Shown: one piece after another, positions 1 to 5,965 of the stretch
Layout: each line of letters opens with the position of its first letter
How positions within the stretch are numbered: position 1 is the stretch's first letter
Assembly: GCA_963977625.1 (NCBI GenBank)
Contig: CAXBPX010000068.1
Coordinates: 1-5,965, forward strand
Source: ZLKRG08 sp963977625
Lineage (GTDB): Bacteria; Actinomycetota; Actinomycetes; Nanopelagicales; Nanopelagicaceae
DNA: 5,965 nucleotides
Reading direction: 5' to 3'
Notes under the pieces: model-generated
The model's database searches: none
What the model saw: only the letters and a program-made list of their open reading frames with translations
What the model was told of the DNA's origin: nothing
Translations under genes and position numbers: made by a program

Positions 1-1
1 C

Positions 2-262
2 CAGTTTACTGGTCAACAATTTCACCGAATCAAGAATGGAAAAATTGTCGGCCAATTAAAAGATGTTGCTTATCAAGCCACAACTACAGATTTCTGGGGT
101 GCAATGAAATCAGTGGGTGGGCCATCTACTTATGTATTAGGTGGTGCATTCAACTGTGGCAAAGCGCAACCCGGCCAAATTGCAGCAGTTAGCCATGGAT
201 GTCCTGCTGCAATCTTCGACAAAATAAATATTCTAAATACTGTTGCGGAGGCTGGAAAATGA
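2..262 (+). CDS. tldD: TldD metalloprotease subunit, C-terminal fragment (5' truncated by window edge)
   Basis: This is the last 86 residues of a TldD-family zinc metalloprotease, read in frame from base 2 to a TGA at 260-262. TldD pairs with TldE to form a cytoplasmic protease that, in E. coli, processes microcin B17 and degrades the CcdA antitoxin. In that family TldD carries the HExxxH zinc site and a conserved C-terminal cysteine completes the metal site. The HExxxH lies upstream of the window and cannot be checked. The FNCGKAQPGQ segment here (Cys at fragment residue 52, bases 155-157) matches the position of that cysteine. The following AAVSHG and LNTVAEAGK are typical of actinobacterial TldD C-termini. 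The stop overlaps the next gene's start as ATGA, so tldD and tldE are probably co-transcribed and translationally coupled. The truncation is the window edge, not a broken gene. The family call is strong; the substrate is unknown. Confidence 0.9.
   Translation, partial: QFTGQQFHRIKNGKIVGQLKDVAYQATTTDFWGAMKSVGGPSTYVLGGAFNCGKAQPGQIAAVSHGCPAAIFDKINILNTVAEAGK
247..251 (+). promoter_or_regulatory. Shine-Dalgarno site of tldE inside the tldD 3' end
   Basis: GGAGG lies 7 bases before the ATG at 259, within the last codons of tldD. It supports 259 as the tldE start rather than the longer frame opening at 199. The second ATG at 262 would have a 10-base spacer and remains possible. Confidence 0.75.
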
Positions 263-1641
263 TGCGCGCACAAGATCTAATTGAAAAAATTACCGCAGCA
301 GCACCTTGTGATGATTGTGTGGTGATTGTTAAAGATAAGACCCAAGCAAATTTGCGCTGGGCCAATAGCACTTTAACGACAAATGGTGTGATTCAAGAGC
401 GCAGCGTTACGGTAATTGCTTTTGTGAGTATGGGCGGCAAGATGGCTACCGGTGGAGTTACCCGTACTGGACTTAATGAATCAGAAATTCCAAAAATTAT
501 CGATGAAGCAATCACCGCTGCTAAAGCTGCTGGCGAAGCCGATGATTACGCGCCACTTGCTCGGGATATCTCAATTGGTAATTGGGATGCAGATCATCAA
601 CCAACTGGACCAGAAATATTTAAGAAATTTGCGCCAGAGCTTGGTGAAATGTTGCAAAAGTCTGTGGCAGATTCCATTGAGCTTTTTGGATATAGCGAAC
701 ATGAGAATGCCACTACTTGGGTAGGTTCTAAAGGCGGTTTACGTTTACGTAATGATGCTCCTATCGGTCGCGTTGAAATGACTGGTAAATCGCATCAACG
801 CTCAAGATCAACATGGGATGGAATTGAAACACACGACTTTACAAATGTTTCAGTGGCGCAGATAGATAAAAATATTCGCCAGAGACTTGAATGGCAGGGT
901 AAGAAAATTGATCTGCCAGCTGGTCGATATGACACCATCATGCCTTCCGGAACAGTGGCCGATCTTTACACTTACATGTTCTGGGTTTCTGATGCCAGAA
1001 GTGCTTGGGAAGGGCGAAGTGTATTTTCAAAGAAAGGTGGCGGAACGCGCGTAGGTGAAAAACTTTCACCGATTGGCGCCAATATTTATAGCGATCCTGC
1101 AAATAAATTGTTACCAGGTTCATCTTTCATAGCAAACACTGCCTCTTCTGCCCACACTTCAGTTTTTGATAGCGGCCAGAAAATTGGCAGAGTTGATTGG
1201 ATGAAAGATGGAGTATTGCAATCTCTAATTCAAACTAGAGCATCTGCCCAATTAACTTCCATGCCATTTACTCCAATCGGAGATAACTTCTTTATGGATG
1301 TTCCTGGTGGAACCGGATCTTTGGAAGACTTAATCAAAAAAGTTGATAATGGCTTACTTTTGACCACCATGTGGTACATCCGTATGGTTGATCCAAATTC
1401 ATTACTGCTCACAGGTTTAACTCGCGATGGTGTGTATTACGTTAAAGATGGTGAAGTGCAAGGTGCCACAAATAACTTCCGTTGGAATGATTCACCAGTA
1501 AATGCGTTATCTAGAATTAGCGCAGCGGGAGCAAGCGAATGGACTCAGCCACGCGAATGGGCTGGCGATATTACGCATATGCATATGCCACCGTTAGTTA
1601 TTAAAGACTTTAATATGTCTACGGTTAGCCCTGGAAACTAA
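259..1641 (+). CDS. tldE: TldE/PmbA-family metalloprotease partner subunit
   Basis: This encodes a 460-residue TldE (PmbA) homologue, about the usual family length. TldE is the non-catalytic-looking partner of TldD in a cytoplasmic protease complex acting on unfolded or modified peptides. Family features are the N-terminal NLRWANSTLTTNG segment (residues 31-43), the central FSKKGGGTRVGEKLSPIGANIYSDP stretch (about 256-280) and the C-terminal LVIKDFNMSTVS (446-457). No HExxxH is present; the equivalent region around 232-251 reads ADLYTYMFWVSDARSAW, as expected for TldE rather than TldD. The start at 259 is chosen from the ATGA overlap with tldD and the GGAGG at 247-251; the 20 extra residues possible from 199 are just the out-of-frame tldD end. 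A CxxC (C17, C20) near the N-terminus is an oddity. The TAA is followed by in-frame TAG and TAA at 1654-1659. It converges with oppDF over 18 bases, with no hairpin terminator visible. Confidence 0.92.
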   Translation: MMRAQDLIEKITAAAPCDDCVVIVKDKTQANLRWANSTLTTNGVIQERSVTVIAFVSMGGKMATGGVTRTGLNESEIPKIIDEAITAAKAAGEADDYAPLARDISIGNWDADHQPTGPEIFKKFAPELGEMLQKSVADSIELFGYSEHENATTWVGSKGGLRLRNDAPIGRVEMTGKSHQRSRSTWDGIETHDFTNVSVAQIDKNIRQRLEWQGKKIDLPAGRYDTIMPSGTVADLYTYMFWVSDARSAWEGRSVFSKKGGGTRVGEKLSPIGANIYSDPANKLLPGSSFIANTASSAHTSVFDSGQKIGRVDWMKDGVLQSLIQTRASAQLTSMPFTPIGDNFFMDVPGGTGSLEDLIKKVDNGLLLTTMWYIRMVDPNSLLLTGLTRDGVYYVKDGEVQGATNNFRWNDSPVNALSRISAAGASEWTQPREWAGDITHMHMPPLVIKDFNMSTVSPGN

Positions 1642-1659
1642 CTGAAAATTAACTAGTAA

Positions 1660-3300
1660 TTATTTACCAGCCAAACGAGCTTCGCGACGTTCACGTTGCT
1701 CTTTTGGATCTGGAACTGGTACGGCCGCAATTAATTTACGGGTGTAATCATCTTTTGGCTTCTTCAAAATCTGATCGCGTTCGCCAACTTCAACTAAGCG
1801 ACCTTCCTGCATCACTGCAATTCGGTGCGAAAGAATGTCGACCACTGCCAAGTCATGGCTAATAAATAGACAAGCAAAATTCAACTTTTCCTGTAACTCT
1901 TGAAGTAATTCTAAGAAACGCGCTTGTACTGAAACATCGAGGGCCGAAGTTGGTTCGTCTGCAATAAGTAGATCAGGAGTAAGCGCTAAGGCACGAGCAA
2001 TACCAACGCGCTGACGTTGGCCACCAGATAATTCGTGAGGGAAGCGGTTGCGATAACTTCTTGGCAATTCGACTTGCTCAAGTAAATCTTCTACGCGCTT
2101 ATTTAATTCAGCGCCTGAAGCCAATTTTGCTAAGAAGATTGGTTCGCCAATTGATTCACCAATTGGTAGACGTGGATTTAGCGAACTTGCTGGGTCTTGG
2201 AAGACAATTCCGGTGTGTTTGCGAATCGCAAAAAGATCTTTCTGACTTGCATGGCTAATATCTTTTCCGACGATTTCGATTTTGCCTGCTTTAATTGGCA
2301 ATAATCCAATTGCGGCGCGACCAACAGTGGTCTTTCCAGAACCAGATTCGCCTACTAAACCAACGATTTCTCCTGGGAAAATTTCTAGATTGAAATCTTT
2401 AACCGCAGTAAAGGCTGGGATGCGACCTCGTTTTGGATATTCGATAGTTACATTTTCTAGTTTTATAACTGGCTTCACATCCGCTGGGTTTTTAAGTGAA
2501 CGCTTTGGACTGCTGCCAAGTTTTGGCACCGCAGCTAGCAAGCTCTTGGTGTAAGGATGCTGTGGCTTATTAAAGATTTGATCAGCATCGCCGTGTTCGA
2601 CCGTGTTGCCATCTTTCATAACCAAAATTTCATCGGCCATATCTGCAACTACGCCCATGTCATGGGTAATTAAAAGAATTGCAGATTGCAATTTATCTTT
2701 CAAATCACGCATCAAATCTAAAATTTCAGCTTGGACCGTAACGTCTAAAGCAGTTGTCGGTTCGTCAGCGACCAATAGACCTGGATCGCAAGCTAGAGCT
2801 TGGGCAATCATGGCGCGTTGACGCTGGCCACCAGATAACTGGTGTGGGTATTTCTTAATTGATTTTTCAGGATCTGGAATATCAACTAACTTAATAAGTT
2901 CGATTGCTCGCGCTTCGGCCTCTGCAGGTCCCATATCAAAGTGAGTGCGTAAGGTTTCTACAATTTGAAAGCCGATGGTGTAAACCGGATTGAGCGCAGT
3001 CATTGGCTCTTGGAAAATATATGCAACTTCTTTTCCGCGATTTCGGCGCAAGGTAGTTTTTGCAGCGCCTAACATTTCAATATCTTTAACTTTAACGCTA
3101 CCGGACATACGTGCATTAGATGCGAGTAAATCCATTAGACCAAGGGCAGTAGTGGATTTACCGGAACCTGATTCACCTACGATAGCTAGCACGCGGCCAG
3201 GTTCTAGATTGAAATTCATATCAATTGCGGCTGGATACCAAACTCCATCTACCCAGAAATCAACATTGAAATGTTCGACCTTAAGAATTGGCTCAGACAT
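1660..3300 (-). CDS. Fused two-domain OppD-OppF-type ABC transporter ATP-binding protein
   Basis: This 546-residue protein holds two complete ABC nucleotide-binding domains and should drive import by the OppB/OppC-type permeases encoded upstream on the same strand. Domain 1: Walker A GESGSGKST (42-50), Q-loop Q97, signature LSGGQ (155-159), Walker B ending in D179-E180, H-loop H213, then the HPYTKSLL element (248-255) typical of OppD/DppD C-termini. Domain 2: Walker A GESGSGKTT (317-325), Q368, LSGGQ (424-428), D448-E449, H482, then a weaker copy of the same element, DDYTRKLIAAVP. All catalytic residues are intact in both, so two competent ATP sites are expected. The DNA for the two signature regions is still similar (2009-2031 and 2816-2838 differ at 2 of 23 bases). 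The start MSEPILKVEHF follows AAGGAG with a 6-base spacer; a 27-residue extension to 3381 has no support and would run into the divergent gene. The tail is highly charged (KEQRERREARLAGK). Substrate class is peptide/nickel-like by family; the exact ligand is not readable. Confidence 0.93.
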   Translation of the reverse strand: MSEPILKVEHFNVDFWVDGVWYPAAIDMNFNLEPGRVLAIVGESGSGKSTTALGLMDLLASNARMSGSVKVKDIEMLGAAKTTLRRNRGKEVAYIFQEPMTALNPVYTIGFQIVETLRTHFDMGPAEAEARAIELIKLVDIPDPEKSIKKYPHQLSGGQRQRAMIAQALACDPGLLVADEPTTALDVTVQAEILDLMRDLKDKLQSAILLITHDMGVVADMADEILVMKDGNTVEHGDADQIFNKPQHPYTKSLLAAVPKLGSSPKRSLKNPADVKPVIKLENVTIEYPKRGRIPAFTAVKDFNLEIFPGEIVGLVGESGSGKTTVGRAAIGLLPIKAGKIEIVGKDISHASQKDLFAIRKHTGIVFQDPASSLNPRLPIGESIGEPIFLAKLASGAELNKRVEDLLEQVELPRSYRNRFPHELSGGQRQRVGIARALALTPDLLIADEPTSALDVSVQARFLELLQELQEKLNFACLFISHDLAVVDILSHRIAVMQEGRLVEVGERDQILKKPKDDYTRKLIAAVPVPDPKEQRERREARLAGK

Positions 3301-3306
3301 TTTTAA

Positions 3307-3312
3307 CTCCTT
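3307..3312 (-). promoter_or_regulatory. Shine-Dalgarno site of the fused ABC ATPase gene
   Basis: On the minus strand AAGGAG precedes the ATG at 3300 by 6 bases (TTAAAA), a near-ideal site. It fixes the start at 3300 rather than the open frame up to 3381. It sits in the 28-base gap to the divergent PH-domain gene. Confidence 0.85.
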
Positions 3313-3328
3313 GTGCCAAGATTGAGTC

Positions 3329-3907
3329 GTGTCCAACTCCGAAATTTTCCGCAATAAAGGAAGTATTTTCGGTGCGGCCATTATCTATTTGATGGTCTTG
3401 GTGATGATTATCCAAACTATCTTCACCGGAAATACTAAAAGTACGCTGCTGACGATTGGTATTGGAGCTCTGGCAGCTCTTAAATTTTACTTGATTTTGC
3501 ATCGTCCACTTTTGGAGATCAGCGATGAAGGCATCAAAATTGTTAATCCACTGTGGACTTACACTATCGGTTGGCGCGATATCAGCGCTATCGAAACTAA
3601 ATTTACGATGAGTGTGCAAGTCGGAACCCAAGTTATTTATGCGTGGGCTGCTCCCGCTCCCGGTCGATACCATTCCAGAAAAGTCCATCTCAGTGAACTT
3701 AGAGGAATGGATATCGCAAATCAAAGTTCGATTAGATTTGGTGAATCTCCTAGAAGTGATTCGGGTGTTGCGGCTTATATTGCCCGAAGCAGATGGAAGA
3801 AATTCCCGGAAGGTTATCTTGAATTCGGTAAAGTTCTTAATGTTCATGCCATCTACCTGGGTGCAATTGCAACCATCATTACTTTGGCGGGTCTGATTAT
3901 TCATTAA
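3329..3907 (+). CDS. Membrane protein with bacterial PH-like domain (bPH_6-like)
   Basis: This encodes 192 residues. Visible in order: a short polar N-terminus, hydrophobic segments at about 12-32 and 39-56, a soluble domain at about 60-155, and a last hydrophobic segment at about 172-191. The soluble part has the pattern of actinobacterial PH-domain membrane proteins: RPLLEISDEGIKIVNP, then WTYTIGWRDISAIET, then AWAAPAPGR at 106-113. I infer a bPH_6-like domain (Pfam PF10756); no specific function is known to me. The start is GTG at 3329, the first start codon after an in-frame TGA (3323-3325); the next ATG (3392) would cut through the first membrane segment. No good Shine-Dalgarno precedes it, so translation may be weak or leaderless. 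The gene lies antisense between oppC and the ATPase gene of the same importer and overlaps oppC by 4 bases at the stops. The minus-strand frame across this stretch (3293-3904) shows no protein-like features, so I read the plus strand as coding. Confidence 0.8.
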   Translation: MSNSEIFRNKGSIFGAAIIYLMVLVMIIQTIFTGNTKSTLLTIGIGALAALKFYLILHRPLLEISDEGIKIVNPLWTYTIGWRDISAIETKFTMSVQVGTQVIYAWAAPAPGRYHSRKVHLSELRGMDIANQSSIRFGESPRSDSGVAAYIARSRWKKFPEGYLEFGKVLNVHAIYLGAIATIITLAGLIIH

Positions 3908-3910
3908 TGA
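3901..3910. other. Perfect palindrome TCATTAATGA supplying tandem stops to both converging genes
   Basis: The 10 bases read identically on both strands. On the plus strand the PH-domain gene ends CAT-TAA-TGA; on the minus strand oppC also ends CAT-TAA-TGA, so both proteins end in His followed by two in-frame stops. The two stop codons share the central TTAA. It is too short, and lacks a T-run, to be an intrinsic terminator. Confidence 0.85.
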
Positions 3911-4986
3911 CCAGCCTTTGCTGCTAATTTAGCTGCTTCGCGTTCTTTTTTAGAAATTCGGCGACGTTGACGTGGATCAAATGCATCACGTAGTCCATCA
4001 CCAATAAAGTTAACGCTAAGTGCAATTGTGATGATGAACAAACCTGGATACCAGAATAGCCATGGTCTGGTTGTAAAAGAATCTTGATATTTATTAATTA
4101 ATAAACCAAGTGAAACGTCTGGTTCGATAACACCGAATCCGATATAGCTAAGCGCAGTTTCTAGCAGAATTGCGCCAGACATTAATAGCGTTACCGAAAC
4201 AATGATGATTCCCACCGCGTTTGGCAGAATATGTTTGAAAATAATGCGACGGGTACTTGCGCCAGCTACTCGAGCCGCATCAACGAATTCGCGTTCGCGA
4301 AGAGTTAAAAACTCACCGCGCACCAAACGAGATAATCCGGTCCAACCAAAAAGTCCTAAATAAAAGGCTAGGAAAGTCGCGCCCAGATTACCGAAATGAA
4401 AACCAATTACAGATCCGATAACGATAGCTGGAATCGTGATGATGAAATCGGTAAAGCGCATAAGAATGGCATCGATTCTGCCTCGGTAGTAACCGGAAAT
4501 CGCACCGATAACGGTTCCGATACTCGCAGAGATAATTCCGATAATGAACATCACTGTTAGTGAGCGTTGAGTACCTTTCATTACCAGCGCAAAATAATCT
4601 CTTCCGATGTCATCTTGTCCGAATGGATGTGGGCCAAATCCAAATCCGGATCCACCCAAGAACTTTGGTCGCAAACTAAAAGTAGGGCAACCAACTGTGT
4701 CACCACATTCTTCGCCAAAACGTAGCTCTGGTAAATCTTCAGTAGACCACTTCCACCAACCTGGCACGCGCCATTTTCCAAATAAGCGCCAATCAAGTGC
4801 GGTAAAGACAAAGATAATTATAAAAATAATGGTGAACAACGAAATCATCGCAGCTCGGTGACGCACAAAACGACGACGAACAATTGCGCTTTGACTTAAG
4901 CCTTCAGTTTCCTTATTTGCGATGGCATTTTCACCAGTGGTAACTGATTCAGATACATCAATTTTCTTTTTGCGATTGAAAGCCAT
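3904..4986 (-). CDS. OppC/DppC-type ABC transporter permease
   Basis: This 360-residue inner-membrane permease should form the translocation channel with the OppB-type protein just upstream. After a polar, charged N-terminus (1-45) comes one membrane segment (about 46-64), then an external stretch (about 65-120) and the family signature HPFGQDDIGRDYFALVMKG (120-138). The BPD_transp_1 core follows, with hydrophobic segments near 144-166, 181-199, 203-219, 257-277 and 312-329. The EAA loop EFVDAARVAGASTRRIIFKHILPN (233-256) contacts the ATPase. The C-terminus is basic (DPRQRRRISKKER). The external stretch is Trp- and Gly-rich and holds two cysteines (C94, C100). The ATG at 4986 shares its A with the oppB stop (TGATG), and GGAAG lies 9 bases upstream. 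A TTG at 4989 is an alternative that adds one residue. Gene order, strand and overlap indicate translational coupling with oppB. A peptide or nickel-type substrate is family-level inference. Confidence 0.93.
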   Translation of the reverse strand: MAFNRKKKIDVSESVTTGENAIANKETEGLSQSAIVRRRFVRHRAAMISLFTIIFIIIFVFTALDWRLFGKWRVPGWWKWSTEDLPELRFGEECGDTVGCPTFSLRPKFLGGSGFGFGPHPFGQDDIGRDYFALVMKGTQRSLTVMFIIGIISASIGTVIGAISGYYRGRIDAILMRFTDFIITIPAIVIGSVIGFHFGNLGATFLAFYLGLFGWTGLSRLVRGEFLTLREREFVDAARVAGASTRRIIFKHILPNAVGIIIVSVTLLMSGAILLETALSYIGFGVIEPDVSLGLLINKYQDSFTTRPWLFWYPGLFIITIALSVNFIGDGLRDAFDPRQRRRISKKEREAAKLAAKAGH

Positions 4987-5965
4987 CAAGCACCACTTCC
5001 AATTCGGATTCGTGGATCAAGGGCTGAATAAAGTAAATCAGCAACCAGGTTTGCTAGAACTGCAAGGGAAGCGGTTACAAAGAAGACGCCCATTAACAGA
5101 TTTAAATCATAGGAACCAATACCTCTGCGGAATAAAGTTCCCATACCTGACCAACCAAATACGCTTTCGGTAATGATTGCACCACCAATGATTCCCGCAA
5201 AATCTACAACCATAATTGTGGTTAAAGGAATCATGGTATTTCGGAAAGCGTGACGCATAATGACGGTGCGCTCAGTAAGACCTTTAGCACGCGCGGTGCG
5301 GATGTAATCCTGATTAAGAACTTCTAGCAACGTACCTCTTGAGAAACGCACATAACCAGCAAAAGAAATTAAAGTAAGTGCAATTGTTGGTAAGAATAGG
5401 TGAAGCACGGTATCTAAATTACTAATCCAGAAATCGGTGGATTCCAAAAGATCATTACGTTGGCCAATGGTTGGAACCGGACGATAATTAATAGCGTCAG
5501 TCTGCATATATGGCGACCAGGTATACATAAATTTATCGACTAACACAATAAATGCCGATAACACCGAAGTTAGAATGGTGGTGCGAATTATTGGGCCACG
5601 ATCAATTTTTGAGTAAGAAATTGCAACCACAGTGGCAATTGCAATTGTCACAATTAATAAAGCTAACAAAATCCAGATATTCATTTTTTGTTTGAAAATA
5701 AAATTAACCGGATAGTAGAAGACTAAAGTTAGGGCCGACATGGTTAGCGAAGCTTTCAGTGCTTGCTTATTTGAAATACCAACAGACAATTGAGTGATTC
5801 CGTAAGCGATACCTACTGAAATCAAAGTCACCACTATTGGACCCAAGCGTGGTTCTAAGAACCAATTTAGTAAGTCTAAAACTTTAATTAAAACCATGGT
5901 TCCGATTAATACTGAAGCGAATATGCTCCAGAATCTCTTGCGGGTGCCACCAAATAAAGAGGACC
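4986..5965 (-). CDS. OppB/DppB-type ABC transporter permease, N-terminally extended (5' end beyond window)
   Basis: Visible are 325 residues, from the right edge to a TGA at 4986-4988. The C-terminal half is a normal OppB/DppB permease: LHLFLPTIALTLISFAGYVRFSRGTLLEVL, then the EAA loop NQDYIRTARAKGLTERTVIMRHAFRN (about 217-242), then IIGGAIITESVFGWSGMG (258-275) and the last membrane segment (about 286-311), ending LDPRIRIGSGA. The N-terminal half is unusual. Instead of one membrane helix plus a long external region, it has about five closely spaced hydrophobic segments (about 11-32, 41-61, 69-90, 95-117, 126-146) that do not resemble standard OppB. An ATG exists at 5897, but the frame stays open to the window end (SSLFGGTRKRFWSIFASVLIGT precedes it) and that ATG falls inside the first hydrophobic segment, so the true start is probably outside the window. 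It overlaps oppC as TGATG. With oppC and the fused ATPase it completes the importer core. Confidence 0.88.
   Translation of the reverse strand, partial: SSLFGGTRKRFWSIFASVLIGTMVLIKVLDLLNWFLEPRLGPIVVTLISVGIAYGITQLSVGISNKQALKASLTMSALTLVFYYPVNFIFKQKMNIWILLALLIVTIAIATVVAISYSKIDRGPIIRTTILTSVLSAFIVLVDKFMYTWSPYMQTDAINYRPVPTIGQRNDLLESTDFWISNLDTVLHLFLPTIALTLISFAGYVRFSRGTLLEVLNQDYIRTARAKGLTERTVIMRHAFRNTMIPLTTIMVVDFAGIIGGAIITESVFGWSGMGTLFRRGIGSYDLNLLMGVFFVTASLAVLANLVADLLYSALDPRIRIGSGA
4996..5000 (-). promoter_or_regulatory. Likely Shine-Dalgarno site of the OppC-type permease gene
   Basis: GGAAG on the minus strand lies within the last codons of the OppB gene, 9 bases before the ATG at 4986 and 6 before the alternative TTG at 4989. 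It does not settle which is used; the ATG is preferred because it is ATG and gives the TGATG junction. Confidence 0.5.

Noticed and set aside
199..258. Longer tldE start adding 20 residues
   Set aside because: The extra residues are the tldD coding end read out of frame (Cys- and Lys-rich), and GGAGG plus the ATGA junction favour 259.
1575..1588. Perfect 14-base palindrome GCATATGCATATGC within tldE
   Set aside because: It is a GCATAT/ATGC repeat encoding His-Met-His-Met inside a conserved coding region; short, and most likely a by-product of codon choice rather than an operator.
1642..1659. Possible bidirectional terminator between tldE and the ATPase gene
   Set aside because: Only the short ACTAGT palindrome is present; there is no stable stem or T-run.
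2009..2838. Near-identical 23-base segments at 2009-2031 and 2816-2838
   Set aside because: They encode the LSGGQRQR signature of the two homologous ATPase domains and are explained by domain duplication and protein constraint, not by a mobile or regulatory repeat.
3301..3381. Longer ATPase start adding 27 residues
   Set aside because: The AAGGAG site with a 6-base spacer precedes the ATG at 3300, and the extension would lie antisense over the first 17 codons of the PH-domain gene.
3293..3904. Minus-strand open frame of 203 codons filling the gap between oppC and the ATPase gene in the operon's own direction
   Set aside because: Its translation is Asn/Ser/Thr-rich with no hydrophobic, domain or motif pattern, and it overlaps the ATPase start. 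The opposite strand shows membrane segments and a PH-like domain, so this frame is an antisense shadow.
5895..5897. ATG at 5897 as the complete start of the OppB-type permease
   Set aside because: The frame remains open to the window edge, the ATG interrupts a continuous hydrophobic segment, and no convincing ribosome site lies at a proper distance. The gene is treated as partial.

Overview
The window looks like a compact piece of chromosome from a moderately A+T-rich actinobacterium. The evidence is the TldD C-terminus (FNCGKAQPGQ, then SHG and LNTVAEAGK), a TldE with the actinobacterial style of sequence (NLRWANSTLTTNG, FSKKGGGTRVGE), and a small membrane PH-domain protein of a type common in Actinobacteria (AWAAPAPGR). 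Tight packing and overlapping stop/start codons would fit a streamlined freshwater lineage such as the Nanopelagicales (acI). That last step is a guess from style, not a demonstrated placement.

Layout. (1) 2-262 (+): C-terminal 86 residues of TldD, cut by the left edge. (2) 259-1641 (+): complete TldE/PmbA, joined to tldD by an ATGA overlap. (3) 1660-3300 (-): fused two-cassette OppD-OppF-type ABC ATPase, convergent with tldE across an 18-base gap. (4) 3329-3907 (+): membrane protein with a bacterial PH-like domain, on the opposite strand to its two flanking genes. (5) 3904-4986 (-): OppC/DppC-type permease. (6) 4986-5965 (-): OppB/DppB-type permease, cut by the right edge and carrying an unusual multi-helix N-terminal part. 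There are no tRNA, rRNA, CRISPR or insertion-sequence signatures, and no gene-free stretch longer than 28 bases.

How the genes work together. OppB, OppC and the fused OppDF ATPase make up a full set of membrane and energy subunits for a peptide/nickel-type (PepT family) ABC importer, transcribed right to left. The solute-binding protein is not in the window and may lie beyond the right edge. TldD and TldE form a heteromeric cytoplasmic metalloprotease in characterised bacteria, so the region pairs probable peptide uptake with peptide processing. That link rests on adjacency only.

The most notable point is architectural. The PH-domain gene sits between oppC and oppDF in antisense orientation, starts 28 bases from the oppDF start, and ends in a perfect 10-base palindrome that supplies tandem TAA-TGA stops to both converging genes. 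I see no clearly new biological system. This nested arrangement and the odd OppB N-terminus are the best candidates for follow-up.
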